Program-made: the position numbers and the translations under genes
Notes under the pieces: generated by a model
Databases searched by the model: none
Told to the model about the DNA's origin: nothing
Seen by the model: only the letters and a program-made list of their open reading frames with translations
From: Nitrospirota bacterium
GTDB taxonomy: Bacteria; Nitrospirota; Thermodesulfovibrionia; Thermodesulfovibrionales; SM23-35
Assembly: GCA_029883145.1 (NCBI GenBank)
Contig: JAOUJR010000028.1
Span: forward strand, 1 to 11,392
DNA: 11,392 nt
Reading direction: 5' to 3'
Shown here: positions 1-7,271 of the stretch, in pieces
Numbering within the stretch: the first letter of the stretch is position 1
Layout: each line of letters begins with the position of its first letter

Positions 1-413
1 AGGTTTCTCGAAACTATCTCCCTTATCCTGTCACCTGTTCCGACAGGAACAGTACTCTTTGTGGCAATAATCTTGTATCCGTTCAAATTTGCAGCTATTT
101 CCTTAGCCACATCTTCGATGTATTTCAGATCTGCTGAGCCATCACCCCGTGGAGGTGTACCCACGGCTATGAACATCACCAGGGAAGAATCAACTGCTTC
201 TGCTACATTTGTAGTAAAAGTGAGCCTGCCTTCCTTAAGGTTTCTCTGTACAAGCTCTTCAAGACCTGGCTCATAAAAAGGCACTCTGCCTTTTTTCAAA
301 GATTTTATCTTCTTTTCGTCTTTGTCTAAGCATATGACAAATAATCCAAATTCGGCAAAACAGGCCCCTGTGACAAGACCGACATAACCCGTACCAATAA
401 TTCCTATGTGCAT
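1..413 (-). CDS. ugd: UDP-glucose 6-dehydrogenase, N-terminal part (cut by window edge)
   Basis: This enzyme oxidises UDP-glucose to UDP-glucuronate with two NAD+, a cytoplasmic precursor step for surface polysaccharides. The visible 137 codons are the Rossmann NAD-binding domain. GTGYVG lies at residues 7-12 and an acidic residue, D30, sits at the end of the second strand. PFYEPGL is at 45-51, VGTPP at 84-88 and TKSTVPVGT at 118-126, all typical of the UDP-glucose/GDP-mannose dehydrogenase family. The family is usually about 430-450 residues, so the central and C-terminal domains, with the catalytic Cys, lie outside the window. The ATG at 413 is preceded by AGGAGG at 418-423. Wording of the motifs favours Ugd over WecC (UDP-ManNAc dehydrogenase), which matters because wecB is nearby. 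A candidate promoter lies just upstream, so it may be transcribed independently as well as by read-through. Confidence 0.93.
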   Translation of the reverse strand, partial: MHIGIIGTGYVGLVTGACFAEFGLFVICLDKDEKKIKSLKKGRVPFYEPGLEELVQRNLKEGRLTFTTNVAEAVDSSLVMFIAVGTPPRGDGSADLKYIEDVAKEIAANLNGYKIIATKSTVPVGTGDRIREIVSRN

Positions 414-417
414 CTAT

Positions 418-423
418 CCTCCT
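418..423 (-). promoter_or_regulatory. Ribosome binding site of ugd
   Basis: A full AGGAGG on the minus strand ends 4 nt before the ATG at 413. It fixes the ugd start. The same arrangement (GGAGG, then ATAG or similar, then the start codon) is seen in front of hisF at the other end of the window. Confidence 0.7.
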
Positions 424-460
424 GCATTATCATGAAATCAACTGAATTAAACTTATTACT

Positions 461-490
461 ATTTGACCGCATTTTTAATGGTATTGTCAA
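461..490 (-). promoter_or_regulatory. Candidate sigma70-type promoter for ugd
   Basis: On the minus strand a perfect -35 hexamer, TTGACA (485-490), is followed after 18 nt by TCAAAT (461-466), which matches 4 of 6 of the -10 consensus. It lies in the 88-bp gap between the GT9 stop at 502 and the ugd start at 413. That gap is the largest in the minus-strand cluster. The -35 match is good and the -10 only fair, so this is a prediction. Confidence 0.4.
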
Positions 491-501
491 CAGGATACGG
501 G

Positions 502-1539
502 CTAAGATTTAAGTATCTCGTCTATTTTATCAATAACCATCTTCGGTGTGACGATAGTGAGACACGCTTGCTTTTCTGGATAGATGCACTTGTCCTGTCT
601 GCACATCCTACAGGGAACCGTACTCAGATCGAACAAAACTCTTTTATCCGTCCAAGGGCTACAGTACTTTGAGAGAGTCGGCCCATAGATCCCTATAACG
701 AATACTCCAGTGGCTGCTGCGATATGAATTGGTGCTGAATCATTACCAACAAACAGATCGCTGAACTTACATAAAGCAGCAAATTCCATTAGACTAAGAT
801 CGGTTGATACTATATCTGGTGATCTTTTCAGTCTGTTCAGTATAGCTTGAATGACAGTATCTTCGTGAGGCCCTCCTATCAAAAAGATTCTATACTGTTC
901 GGCTACTGAATTTATGACCTCTGCAAAATTCTCAACTCCCCACTGCCTGAGTTCCGTCCTTGTACCAGGGTGAACTATGATGGTTTTCTTATCCCTTGTT
1001 TTTAACAGACTGAATCTTTCGGTTATTCCTTTTATTGCACTGTCAGGGACATCAAAAGTCAATCTCTTATCATATATTTTAAGCCCGGAATCGGTAAGAG
1101 CCTGGAGATAATATTCGATCATATGCGGGTTTTTATCATCATTCCACTGGAACCTATCTGTAAGCAGGAATCCTCTCCACCAATTATCAGATTTAAAACC
1201 GATCCTTGTTTTTGCACCTGAGACAAAGCCAATGATCGTGGGACGGTCTGAATTTGAAAGGACAAAAACTGTATCGAAATTCCTTTTGCAAACTTCTTTC
1301 AAAAAATGTATGAATTTAAAAACTCCTTTATTACCTTTCATCTTCTCTCTTTCAAAAGCAATCACTTCAGACAGCTCAGGCATGAGTTCTAAAAACACTT
1401 CAGCACCTTTATTTACTAATGCGGAGATATGTGCGTCAGGCAGATTCAATTTCAGATTTTTTATGAATGGATACATCCAGATAGCGTCTCCGATATATCT
1501 CATGTTTATAACCAGTATATTTTTAGGGTCATTTAACAT
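502..1539 (-). CDS. GT9 family glycosyltransferase (ADP-heptose:LPS heptosyltransferase-like)
   Basis: Likely transfers a sugar, probably heptose from an ADP-sugar, onto the LPS core at the cytoplasmic face of the inner membrane. The 345 residues match the usual GT9 length (about 320-360). The N-terminal domain begins with a basic-Gly-Asp signature (RYIGDAIWMYPFI, about 14-26). The C-terminal domain has HPGTRTELRQW at about 190-200, LIGGPHE near 220, and the family hallmark GNDSAPIHIAAA at 265-276. Near the end, Cys310, 313, 318 and 326 form a Cys-rich segment seen in many heptosyltransferase-like proteins. The ATG at 1539 overlaps the stop of the upstream GT4 gene by 7 nt and has no clear Shine-Dalgarno sequence, so it probably depends on coupled translation. 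The exact acceptor (WaaC, WaaF or WaaQ-like) cannot be told from sequence alone, so no symbol is given. It is the last gene before the ugd promoter gap. Confidence 0.88.
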   Translation of the reverse strand: MLNDPKNILVINMRYIGDAIWMYPFIKNLKLNLPDAHISALVNKGAEVFLELMPELSEVIAFEREKMKGNKGVFKFIHFLKEVCKRNFDTVFVLSNSDRPTIIGFVSGAKTRIGFKSDNWWRGFLLTDRFQWNDDKNPHMIEYYLQALTDSGLKIYDKRLTFDVPDSAIKGITERFSLLKTRDKKTIIVHPGTRTELRQWGVENFAEVINSVAEQYRIFLIGGPHEDTVIQAILNRLKRSPDIVSTDLSLMEFAALCKFSDLFVGNDSAPIHIAAATGVFVIGIYGPTLSKYCSPWTDKRVLFDLSTVPCRMCRQDKCIYPEKQACLTIVTPKMVIDKIDEILKS

Positions 1540-2789
1540 TTCGAGATAATATTTGCCAAAGATATAAGTTCATCAACTGCCTTTTCTACTGTATAAGGAG
1601 ACTTCAAAGGAAAGGATTGTAATTGATTTTGTTTCCACCTCTCGATGTATGCTTCAAGTCCGCTTTTTATATCCAGCTCATCATCTGTCTGAACCACTAT
1701 ATGTCCCATTCCTTCAAGCATACTTCTCAGTTCATCGTTTCGATACACAAGGGCAAGAACAGGTCTTCCTGTATGCAGGTACTCATAAACCTTTGATGGT
1801 ATTGTTTCAAAAGAAACATCATCGGTATTCTGTATGAGGAGCAGCACATCAGCTTTATACATAAAATCCATAGCTTCCTGCCTCTGTACTTTACCTTTCA
1901 CTTTGAGTATCTCCCTGTAAGGGAATTGTTCTATTTCTTTGCTCACATTTCTGCTGTTGTTCCCGTAGAGATTAAGTCTGAAGTAATTTGGCAGATTTGG
2001 AGACTCGCGAAACAATAAAACCAATGCCTTAAAAATATAATCTAAATTCCTGCTCCCACCAAGGGAACCAAAATGAACGATATTGAATACCTCTTCACGA
2101 TTATATGGCGTCATATTTTCGCGGGGAACTGCGCCTGCGTATATCGCAAATGATTTTTTGCTGTTATTATTTCTTTCATAGGCATTCTTTGCAGCTTGTT
2201 GTGTAAGGAATACAGCCGCATGTGCTGTCTTGAAGATTAATCGTTCAATTTTTTTAATAAAATGTCTCTCAAGCCTACCGGGTGCTGCATACCTATGCAC
2301 AAGGGGGTCCTGAAACTCGGTGATATACGGTATTCTAGTAATATAGGACACGACCATAGCAACTATATGGGCGCTTACAGGGCCGCCAGTGCTGTAGATT
2401 ATTGCTGGTTTTTTCTTAATGGCGAGGATAGTAGCTATAATTGAGGCCGTTATAAACCAAGACCACGTACTATCCAGTCTTAAAAATATTTTTTCTATAA
2501 AATAAAATGGATAAACAGGTAAAAGCAAAAAGGTCTCCCAGAATTTAAACCAAAATATTTTTCTAATTCTTCTCCTTAAGAAATATCTAACCTCATATCT
2601 GATGCCTGACGGAGCGGGAGAAGGAACCCTCGTATGATTTATGTCCTTATAATGTGCTCCGCATGGTGAACTGAGAAGGCTGATATCAATTCCCTTTTGT
2701 GTGAAAAAAGTGAGCCTATCATCAATGTGATGAGAAGGGGCCATTGCATCAATATTGGCAAAGTAGGAAATTATAAGCCATCTCCGCAT
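1533..2789 (-). CDS. GT4 family glycosyltransferase
   Basis: A GT-B fold transferase of 418 residues, expected to use a nucleotide sugar to extend a lipid-linked or core glycan at the cytoplasmic membrane face. The N-terminal half includes hydrophobic stretches around residues 85-125, perhaps for membrane association, then STGGP (about 133-137) and ITEFQDP (about 156-162), a motif typical of this GT4-like N-terminal domain. The C-terminal nucleotide-sugar domain has GSLGGSRN (about 241-248) and IPSKVYEYLHTGRPVLAL (about 330-347), the conserved donor-binding Glu segment. I chose the ATG at 2789 over an in-frame ATG at 2807: the latter overlaps the upstream stop as ATGA but has no ribosome site, whereas TAAGGAG sits 6 nt before 2789. 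With that start the gap to the upstream methyltransferase is 14 nt. Donor and acceptor sugars are unknown. Confidence 0.87.
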   Translation of the reverse strand: MRRWLIISYFANIDAMAPSHHIDDRLTFFTQKGIDISLLSSPCGAHYKDINHTRVPSPAPSGIRYEVRYFLRRRIRKIFWFKFWETFLLLPVYPFYFIEKIFLRLDSTWSWFITASIIATILAIKKKPAIIYSTGGPVSAHIVAMVVSYITRIPYITEFQDPLVHRYAAPGRLERHFIKKIERLIFKTAHAAVFLTQQAAKNAYERNNNSKKSFAIYAGAVPRENMTPYNREEVFNIVHFGSLGGSRNLDYIFKALVLLFRESPNLPNYFRLNLYGNNSRNVSKEIEQFPYREILKVKGKVQRQEAMDFMYKADVLLLIQNTDDVSFETIPSKVYEYLHTGRPVLALVYRNDELRSMLEGMGHIVVQTDDELDIKSGLEAYIERWKQNQLQSFPLKSPYTVEKAVDELISLANIISKC

Positions 2790-2795
2790 TATTTT

Positions 2796-2801
2796 CTCCT
2801 T
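2796..2801 (-). promoter_or_regulatory. Ribosome binding site deciding the GT4 start
   Basis: AAGGAG on the minus strand lies 6 nt upstream of the ATG at 2789 and directly after the TGA of the preceding methyltransferase (2804-2806). It lies inside the coding frame that would begin at the alternative ATG at 2807, which argues that 2789 is the true start. Confidence 0.6.
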
Positions 2802-2803
2802 AC

Positions 2804-3694
2804 TCATTTTGCATTAACGTATGGTTTTTTAATAAATACCAATATATCGTGTCCCCTGCTGAAGAGTTTTGCAAATGGGTTGAGAAGCCCTTCAATAATT
2901 TTTGCAGTTTTAAACTTGAACTTAGAAACTTCATCTTTCCTGTAGATGCTGACCCGTCGTGTTTCAAGTCTAATGACATCAAAGCTGGCCTTTTTTGATA
3001 TTTTCCTCAAAGATACAGGGTTAAAAAAACTAATGTGCCCACCATGTTTGAAATCAAAATAATCCCATCGCTGTTTCATAAACTTAACCGTCCAACTGCT
3101 GGTATTCCCTCTGCTGATTACCATTATGCCTCCTTGTTTTAAAATGCGGTGGCATTCTCTTAGCAGACTTAAAGGGTCTTTTAGATGCTCGATAACTTCA
3201 AAAAGAGTTATAACATCATAATAATTTTGGGTAAGATTTAACTCTTGTAAAAAACCTTGTTTTACATTGAGTTTTTGCCCTATAGCGGTTTCTGCTGCTC
3301 TGACAGCTGGCTCAACACCTGTTATTATACATCCTTTATTCTGGGCAAATGCTAAAAATGAACCGGTTGAGCAGCCTACATCTAATAATCGGATCCTTTG
3401 AGGAAGCTTGCCATAAAAACGTTCAATCTTTTTTAGGCGTTTGTGATATAGCTTAAAACTCCGTTTTATTGATTTTCCTTGCGTGGATGTTCCTTCTGGA
3501 ATATTAAACCCTTCTATACTACTAAGATATTGTTCTTCAGAGCACCGGCTGATCAATTGACCACATTCGGTGCACTTAAGTAAATGGCCTTCCTCTGTTA
3601 CAATATCACTGGATATTAGTATAGAGCCGCAGCCTATCGGACATCTTGTTAAGAAAGGTTTTTCGAACATTCTGAAAGTAGAATCCATTTCCAT
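2804..3694 (-). CDS. SAM-dependent methyltransferase with N-terminal zinc-ribbon-like motif
   Basis: A class I (Rossmann) methyltransferase of 296 residues, likely modifying a sugar, lipid-linked glycan or related metabolite. Residues 18-51 contain Cys18, 22, 41, 44 and 51 in a CxxxC...CxxC arrangement that looks like a small zinc ribbon. The SAM site follows: LLDVGCSTG at 103-111, acidic E128 after strand 2, and LFEVIEHLKDP at 164-174. The tail reads GHDILVFIKK, a common end for Methyltransf_23-type proteins of polysaccharide loci. The ATG at 3694 has only a distant GAGGAG (about 18 nt upstream); an in-frame ATG at 3688 is also possible. It sits 45 nt after the other methyltransferase and 14 nt before the GT4 gene, so it belongs to the same transcript. 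The substrate is unknown; O- or C-methylation of a sugar is an inference from context. Confidence 0.85.
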   Translation of the reverse strand: MEMDSTFRMFEKPFLTRCPIGCGSILISSDIVTEEGHLLKCTECGQLISRCSEEQYLSSIEGFNIPEGTSTQGKSIKRSFKLYHKRLKKIERFYGKLPQRIRLLDVGCSTGSFLAFAQNKGCIITGVEPAVRAAETAIGQKLNVKQGFLQELNLTQNYYDVITLFEVIEHLKDPLSLLRECHRILKQGGIMVISRGNTSSWTVKFMKQRWDYFDFKHGGHISFFNPVSLRKISKKASFDVIRLETRRVSIYRKDEVSKFKFKTAKIIEGLLNPFAKLFSRGHDILVFIKKPYVNAK

Positions 3695-3739
3695 AATAAA
3701 AATGACTTTGAAGTATCTCCTCTTTTTTATTGTACGGCC

Positions 3740-4360
3740 TTAAATAATCTTAGCTCTTACGATATATTGTATTACAAGAGATTCTTTCAACTTATTCAAA
3801 CAAAGAATATTAAGAATCCTCATGTTTAATCCACAATCAATTCTTCGATAGAGTTTCTCAAGTACCATACCGTTTAGAGAAAAAAGCTCCATAATTCCCT
3901 GCAACGTAAAGAATCTCAGGTGGGTTCGATCAAGGATCCCTGCATCGGTATATTGCCATTTACCTTTTATTAATCCACGTATAATCCTGTGAAAGCCGAT
4001 GTTCGGAATACTTGCTACCATAGTACCCTCCGGCTTTAGAAATTTCTTCAGTTTACCCACCGTTGCCCACGGGTCATGCAGATGCTCGAGCACATCTGCA
4101 CATACGATGCAATTAAAATATCCCTCCTTAACGGGGAGCTGTATAGCCTCGATATCCCCTTCAATGACAGTATCAAGCACTTTTCTTGCCTCATTTGCTC
4201 CATAGGAGGATATTTCAACACCCCATACCTCTTTGACGCCATTCTCCTTGATATGCTTACCCAAAGCCCCGGTGCCGCAGCCTATATCAAGAACTGTTTT
4301 ACATCCATCAGGGATCATAGCCGCGATTTCAGGCCGTAATGACCCGTAATACTCATTCAT
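3740..4360 (-). CDS. Class I SAM-dependent methyltransferase (Methyltransf_23 type)
   Basis: A compact methyltransferase of 206 residues. Motif I is VLDIGCGTGALG at 23-34, E49 is the SAM ribose-binding acidic residue, and CADVLEHLHDPW at 87-98 forms the motif II/III region. GKWQYTDAGILDRTHLRFFT (about 133-152) is a signature of methyltransferase domains that often occur fused to GT2 domains in polysaccharide loci. Here it is a separate gene directly after such a GT2. An in-frame GTG at 4378 is possible, but the ATG at 4360 has AAGGAAG upstream and makes an 8-nt ATGAATGA overlap with the GT2 stop, so I prefer 4360. The tight overlap suggests the two proteins are made in similar amounts and may act in sequence, for example methylating the sugar the GT2 adds. 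That pairing is inference. Confidence 0.86.
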   Translation of the reverse strand: MNEYYGSLRPEIAAMIPDGCKTVLDIGCGTGALGKHIKENGVKEVWGVEISSYGANEARKVLDTVIEGDIEAIQLPVKEGYFNCIVCADVLEHLHDPWATVGKLKKFLKPEGTMVASIPNIGFHRIIRGLIKGKWQYTDAGILDRTHLRFFTLQGIMELFSLNGMVLEKLYRRIDCGLNMRILNILCLNKLKESLVIQYIVRAKII

Positions 4361-5351
4361 TATGATGTCTTCCTTCACACCTGGTATACTGCCTGAGTAA
4401 ATTATTCAGATGATTCAGCCGCCTTTCAAAACGCAATTTCTTGAGCAATCCCCGTGGCTTCATTCCTTCCAATAACCTGAGCCTGTTGTCTATTTTATAC
4501 ATGAGTCCGGAAGCCAGACCCTCTTTCTTAATCCTTTCGATATAAGACCCTATCAGTTCCAAATGCCTGTCCCTTGGGTGGGGAGGGCTGTATTTTATAT
4601 GAAATTTCTTTTCAAGCAGTTTCTTGTTTTTCTTCATCAGCGTGTGTGTCGGATTTTCTCTTTTAGCAAAGGATTTGCTCCCTCTATGGTATATGAAGAC
4701 ATCCTCGCAGCAGACCAGCCTGTAGCCGGCGTTTTTTACCCTGATACAGTAATCGTCGTCTTCAAAGTAACCGAGACTGAACTTTTCATCGAGCAGGCCG
4801 ACGGTTTCCGTCAGTTCCCCTCGCATTGCAACGCAAAAAAACCCGAGCCTGTCTGTTTCAAAGATATCCCCGCTACTCATATTGGTCCATGCATATCCTT
4901 CTTCCATAATTACTTCAGGGGTTGTTCCCCTTACAAATATTCGCTGCTCATTCCCCACCTCATTTGATACAGGACCAACCATGCCGATCGCCCTGTCTTC
5001 GTTCAAAGGCTTTAAAAGTCGTTCCAGCCAACCTTTTGTTACTGCAGTATCATTGTTGAGGAGCACTAAATAATTACCGCTCGATGCATGTATTCCGTCA
5101 TTAGTGCCGCCGGCAAAGCCCCTGTTGGACTTGTTCAGGACAAACTTGATGTTGTGATGCCGAGCGGCTAATTGCCGGAGATAGCCCTGAGTGCCGTCGG
5201 TTGAATTGTTATCTACTACTATCACCTCATAGTCATAGTAATTAGTTTCTTTAAAAATACTCTCCAGACATGGAGCCGTATTTTCAAGCATTCCGTTATA
5301 GCTAACGACGATTATCGATGCTCTGAGCAAACAGTTCCTGTCCTTTATCAT
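4353..5351 (-). CDS. GT2 family glycosyltransferase, rhamnosyltransferase-like (WbbL type)
   Basis: A GT-A fold inverting transferase of 332 residues that likely adds a sugar such as rhamnose to an O-chain or core intermediate in the cytoplasm. The N-terminal GT2 domain shows ASIIVVSYNG (11-20), VVDNNSTDGT (45-54) and the metal-binding LLNNDT at 97-102. The acceptor region includes EDDDYCIR at 197-204 and FIYHRGSKSF at 219-228, a combination characteristic of WbbL/rhamnosyltransferase-like members. The last 90 residues are rich in basic residues and leucines and may form helices. The ATG at 5349-5351 has only a weak AAGG about 10 nt upstream. It starts 38 nt after the wecB stop and overlaps the downstream methyltransferase by 8 nt. 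Sugar specificity cannot be read from the sequence. Confidence 0.9.
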   Translation of the reverse strand: MIKDRNCLLRASIIVVSYNGMLENTAPCLESIFKETNYYDYEVIVVDNNSTDGTQGYLRQLAARHHNIKFVLNKSNRGFAGGTNDGIHASSGNYLVLLNNDTAVTKGWLERLLKPLNEDRAIGMVGPVSNEVGNEQRIFVRGTTPEVIMEEGYAWTNMSSGDIFETDRLGFFCVAMRGELTETVGLLDEKFSLGYFEDDDYCIRVKNAGYRLVCCEDVFIYHRGSKSFAKRENPTHTLMKKNKKLLEKKFHIKYSPPHPRDRHLELIGSYIERIKKEGLASGLMYKIDNRLRLLEGMKPRGLLKKLRFERRLNHLNNLLRQYTRCEGRHHNE

Positions 5352-5389
5352 ATTCTGGAAGCCTTGTGGTTCATTTGTTATGCAAATAT

Positions 5390-6544
5390 CTAATCAAGCA
5401 ATTTCTTTACTATATCCCTGATCCTGAGGGAAGACCTCCCATCTCCATAAGGGTTTCTGCGTTTTGCCATTTTATTGTACTTACCTTTATTCGATAAGAG
5501 CATCTTCACTGATGTTACTATTCTCTCTTTATCCGTTCCAACCAGTAGTGCCGTACCCTCATCAATGCCTTCAGTACGTTCAGTAATATCTCTCAAAACT
5601 AAAACAGGTTTTCCGAGACTTGGGGCTTCTTCCTGAATGCCACCTGAATCGGTGAGGATAAGATAACTTTTACTCATAAGCCAGATGAGATAGGGATAAT
5701 CGAGAGGCTCTACGAGGTGAATATTTTTTATACCACTCAGCATCGGATAGACATGTCCTCTCACATTTGGATTAAGATGGACAGGATAGATTATCTCGAC
5801 ATTCTCCTGAGCAATCTCCTTAAGTGCATAGCATATATTTTCAAAAGGCTTACCGAAACTTTCACGACGATGCCCTGTAACCAATATTATCCTTTTTGAA
5901 AAATTGAGAAATGTAAAATAATCGTAAAACCTTTTTTCATTTCTGTTCACAATATCCAGCCCCATGAAAAGGGCATCAATTACCGTGTTGCCAACAACAA
6001 AAATATTTCCTTCTGATATGCCTTCTCTTAACAAATTCTCTTTCGCTTTATCCGTCGGAGCAAAATGATAGTCTGCGACATGACTTACCAGGACACGATT
6101 CGTTTCTTCAGGGAAAGGAGAAAACTTATGAAAACTTCTCAGCCCTGCTTCAATATGTGCAACCTTTATTTTGTTATAAAACCCTGCCAATACCCCAACC
6201 AAAGTAGTGGTTGTGTCTCCCTGTACAATGATAAGATCAGGCTTGCTTTCCTTGATCACCTTTTCAAGGAGCTTTAAAGATCTTGAAGTGACTGCTAAAA
6301 GGCTTTGATTCTCCATCATGACTTTTAGGTCATAATCAGGAACTATCGAGAAAAATTGCAGGACCTGATCCAGCATCTCTCTATGCTGCCCTGTCACACA
6401 CACTTGAATATTTCCAACATCTTTAAGCTTCACTATGAGAGGAGCAAGTTTAATCGCCTCAGGTCTTGTACCAAAGATAAAAAGAAATCTGCTGGCTCTT
6501 CTTTTATCTTTTGTTTTCGCGCTGAAGTTCGAGAAGTTTTGCAT
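5390..6544 (-). CDS. wecB: UDP-N-acetylglucosamine 2-epimerase (non-hydrolysing)
   Basis: Interconverts UDP-GlcNAc and UDP-ManNAc in the cytoplasm, supplying ManNAc for surface glycans. All family hallmarks are visible: FGTRPEAIKLAP (24-35), TGQHREM (51-57), QGDTTTT (108-114), HIEAGLR (130-136), FPEETNR (144-150), VTGHRRESFG (222-231) and TDSGGIQEEAPSLGKPV (298-314). By recalled alignment to E. coli WecB, R27, D110, E132, one of the Glu at 146-147 and H225 are the active-site residues. Length is 384 residues. The family normally begins only a few residues before FGTRPEA, yet here no ATG, GTG or TTG lies in frame between residue 1 and that motif. The start therefore falls inside the upstream GT2 gene (41-nt overlap), giving an N-terminal tail of about 20 residues. 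No WecC-type ManNAc dehydrogenase is seen in the window. Confidence 0.95.
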   Translation of the reverse strand: MQNFSNFSAKTKDKRRASRFLFIFGTRPEAIKLAPLIVKLKDVGNIQVCVTGQHREMLDQVLQFFSIVPDYDLKVMMENQSLLAVTSRSLKLLEKVIKESKPDLIIVQGDTTTTLVGVLAGFYNKIKVAHIEAGLRSFHKFSPFPEETNRVLVSHVADYHFAPTDKAKENLLREGISEGNIFVVGNTVIDALFMGLDIVNRNEKRFYDYFTFLNFSKRIILVTGHRRESFGKPFENICYALKEIAQENVEIIYPVHLNPNVRGHVYPMLSGIKNIHLVEPLDYPYLIWLMSKSYLILTDSGGIQEEAPSLGKPVLVLRDITERTEGIDEGTALLVGTDKERIVTSVKMLLSNKGKYNKMAKRRNPYGDGRSSLRIRDIVKKLLD

Positions 6545-7271
6545 ACTTAAAAAATGTCCCTCCTGCTCTTGTAATCGCAAAGATAAAGCCGTCAAGTCCG
6601 TTCAGAAACCCAAGTTTCAAAATATAGACTTTGATAAACATGGCACTCCCATGAAAAAATGGCGTAAAAACATTCGCCCTCTTTCCTGCCTCAAAAAGCT
6701 CTCTCGCCATATCAGTCGACCTTATCTCCATTATGGTAAGCATGTCAGAATAACCGGTAAAACTATAGTGATCGAACGGCACATCAACTTTCTCAAGAAT
6801 GCCACTTGTCTCCCACCTGCCATGCGTTATAGCCTGGAAGCAGCCTTTGCTCTTTCTTGCAAGTCTTACTATCCTGTCAGGCCACCACCCGCTGTATTTA
6901 ATCCACCTGCCATGGAAATAATTTCTCCGTGGAAAACTGTATGCATCAGCATTTTTCGGATCACTTATTATCTGCTTAATCTTGCGTGCGGTTTCTTCAG
7001 GTATCCTCTCATCAGCGTCTACAATGAGTATCCATTCATGCTTGCATTTATCAACCGCGCTGTTTTTCTGAGGTCCGTCACCTTTCCAATCTTCAATAAA
7101 AACTCTGCATCCAAACTCTTTAGCGATCTCCGCGGTTCTATCCGTGCTCCTTGAATCAACTACTACTACAATATCATCTGCAAAAGAAACACTTTTTAGG
7201 CATTGAGGCAGCCTACTTTCCTCATCTTTTGTAATAATGGCTACTGAGAGATGAACTTTTTCAGGCAACAT
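6504..7271 (-). CDS. GT2 family glycosyltransferase, WaaE/KdtX-like
   Basis: A 255-residue GT-A transferase resembling LPS core beta-glucosyltransferases of the WaaE type, which add a hexose to the inner core on the cytoplasmic side. LSVAIITKDEESRLPQCL (8-25) begins the GT2 domain, DSRSTD is at 39-44, GDGPQKN at 64-70 and the metal-binding VDADE at 84-88. SGWWPDRIVRL at 127-137 is a strong subfamily mark. The segment after it reads ITHGRWE rather than the VHE often seen, so specificity may differ. The hydrophobic C-terminus (about 210-240) could touch the membrane. The ATG at 7271 has GAGG 6 nt upstream and overlaps the ligase stop by 11 nt. An upstream in-frame start at 7322 would add 17 residues overlapping the ligase and is less likely. 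Its 3' end contains the start of wecB. Confidence 0.88.
   Translation of the reverse strand: MLPEKVHLSVAIITKDEESRLPQCLKSVSFADDIVVVVDSRSTDRTAEIAKEFGCRVFIEDWKGDGPQKNSAVDKCKHEWILIVDADERIPEETARKIKQIISDPKNADAYSFPRRNYFHGRWIKYSGWWPDRIVRLARKSKGCFQAITHGRWETSGILEKVDVPFDHYSFTGYSDMLTIMEIRSTDMARELFEAGKRANVFTPFFHGSAMFIKVYILKLGFLNGLDGFIFAITRAGGTFFKYAKLLELQRENKR

Noticed and set aside
5348..5374. Eight-codon reading frame on the minus strand whose stop overlaps the GT2 start as ATGA
   Set aside because: No ribosome site and very short. Such overlaps arise by chance; nothing supports a leader peptide.
6545..6595. TTG start at 6595 giving WecB 17 more residues
   Set aside because: No ribosome site, rare start codon, and a longer overlap with the upstream gene. 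The ATG at 6544 is simpler.
6435..7154. Plus-strand open frame of 239 codons
   Set aside because: It lies antisense to wecB and the WaaE-like GT2, both with strong family motifs. Its product has no recognisable motif.
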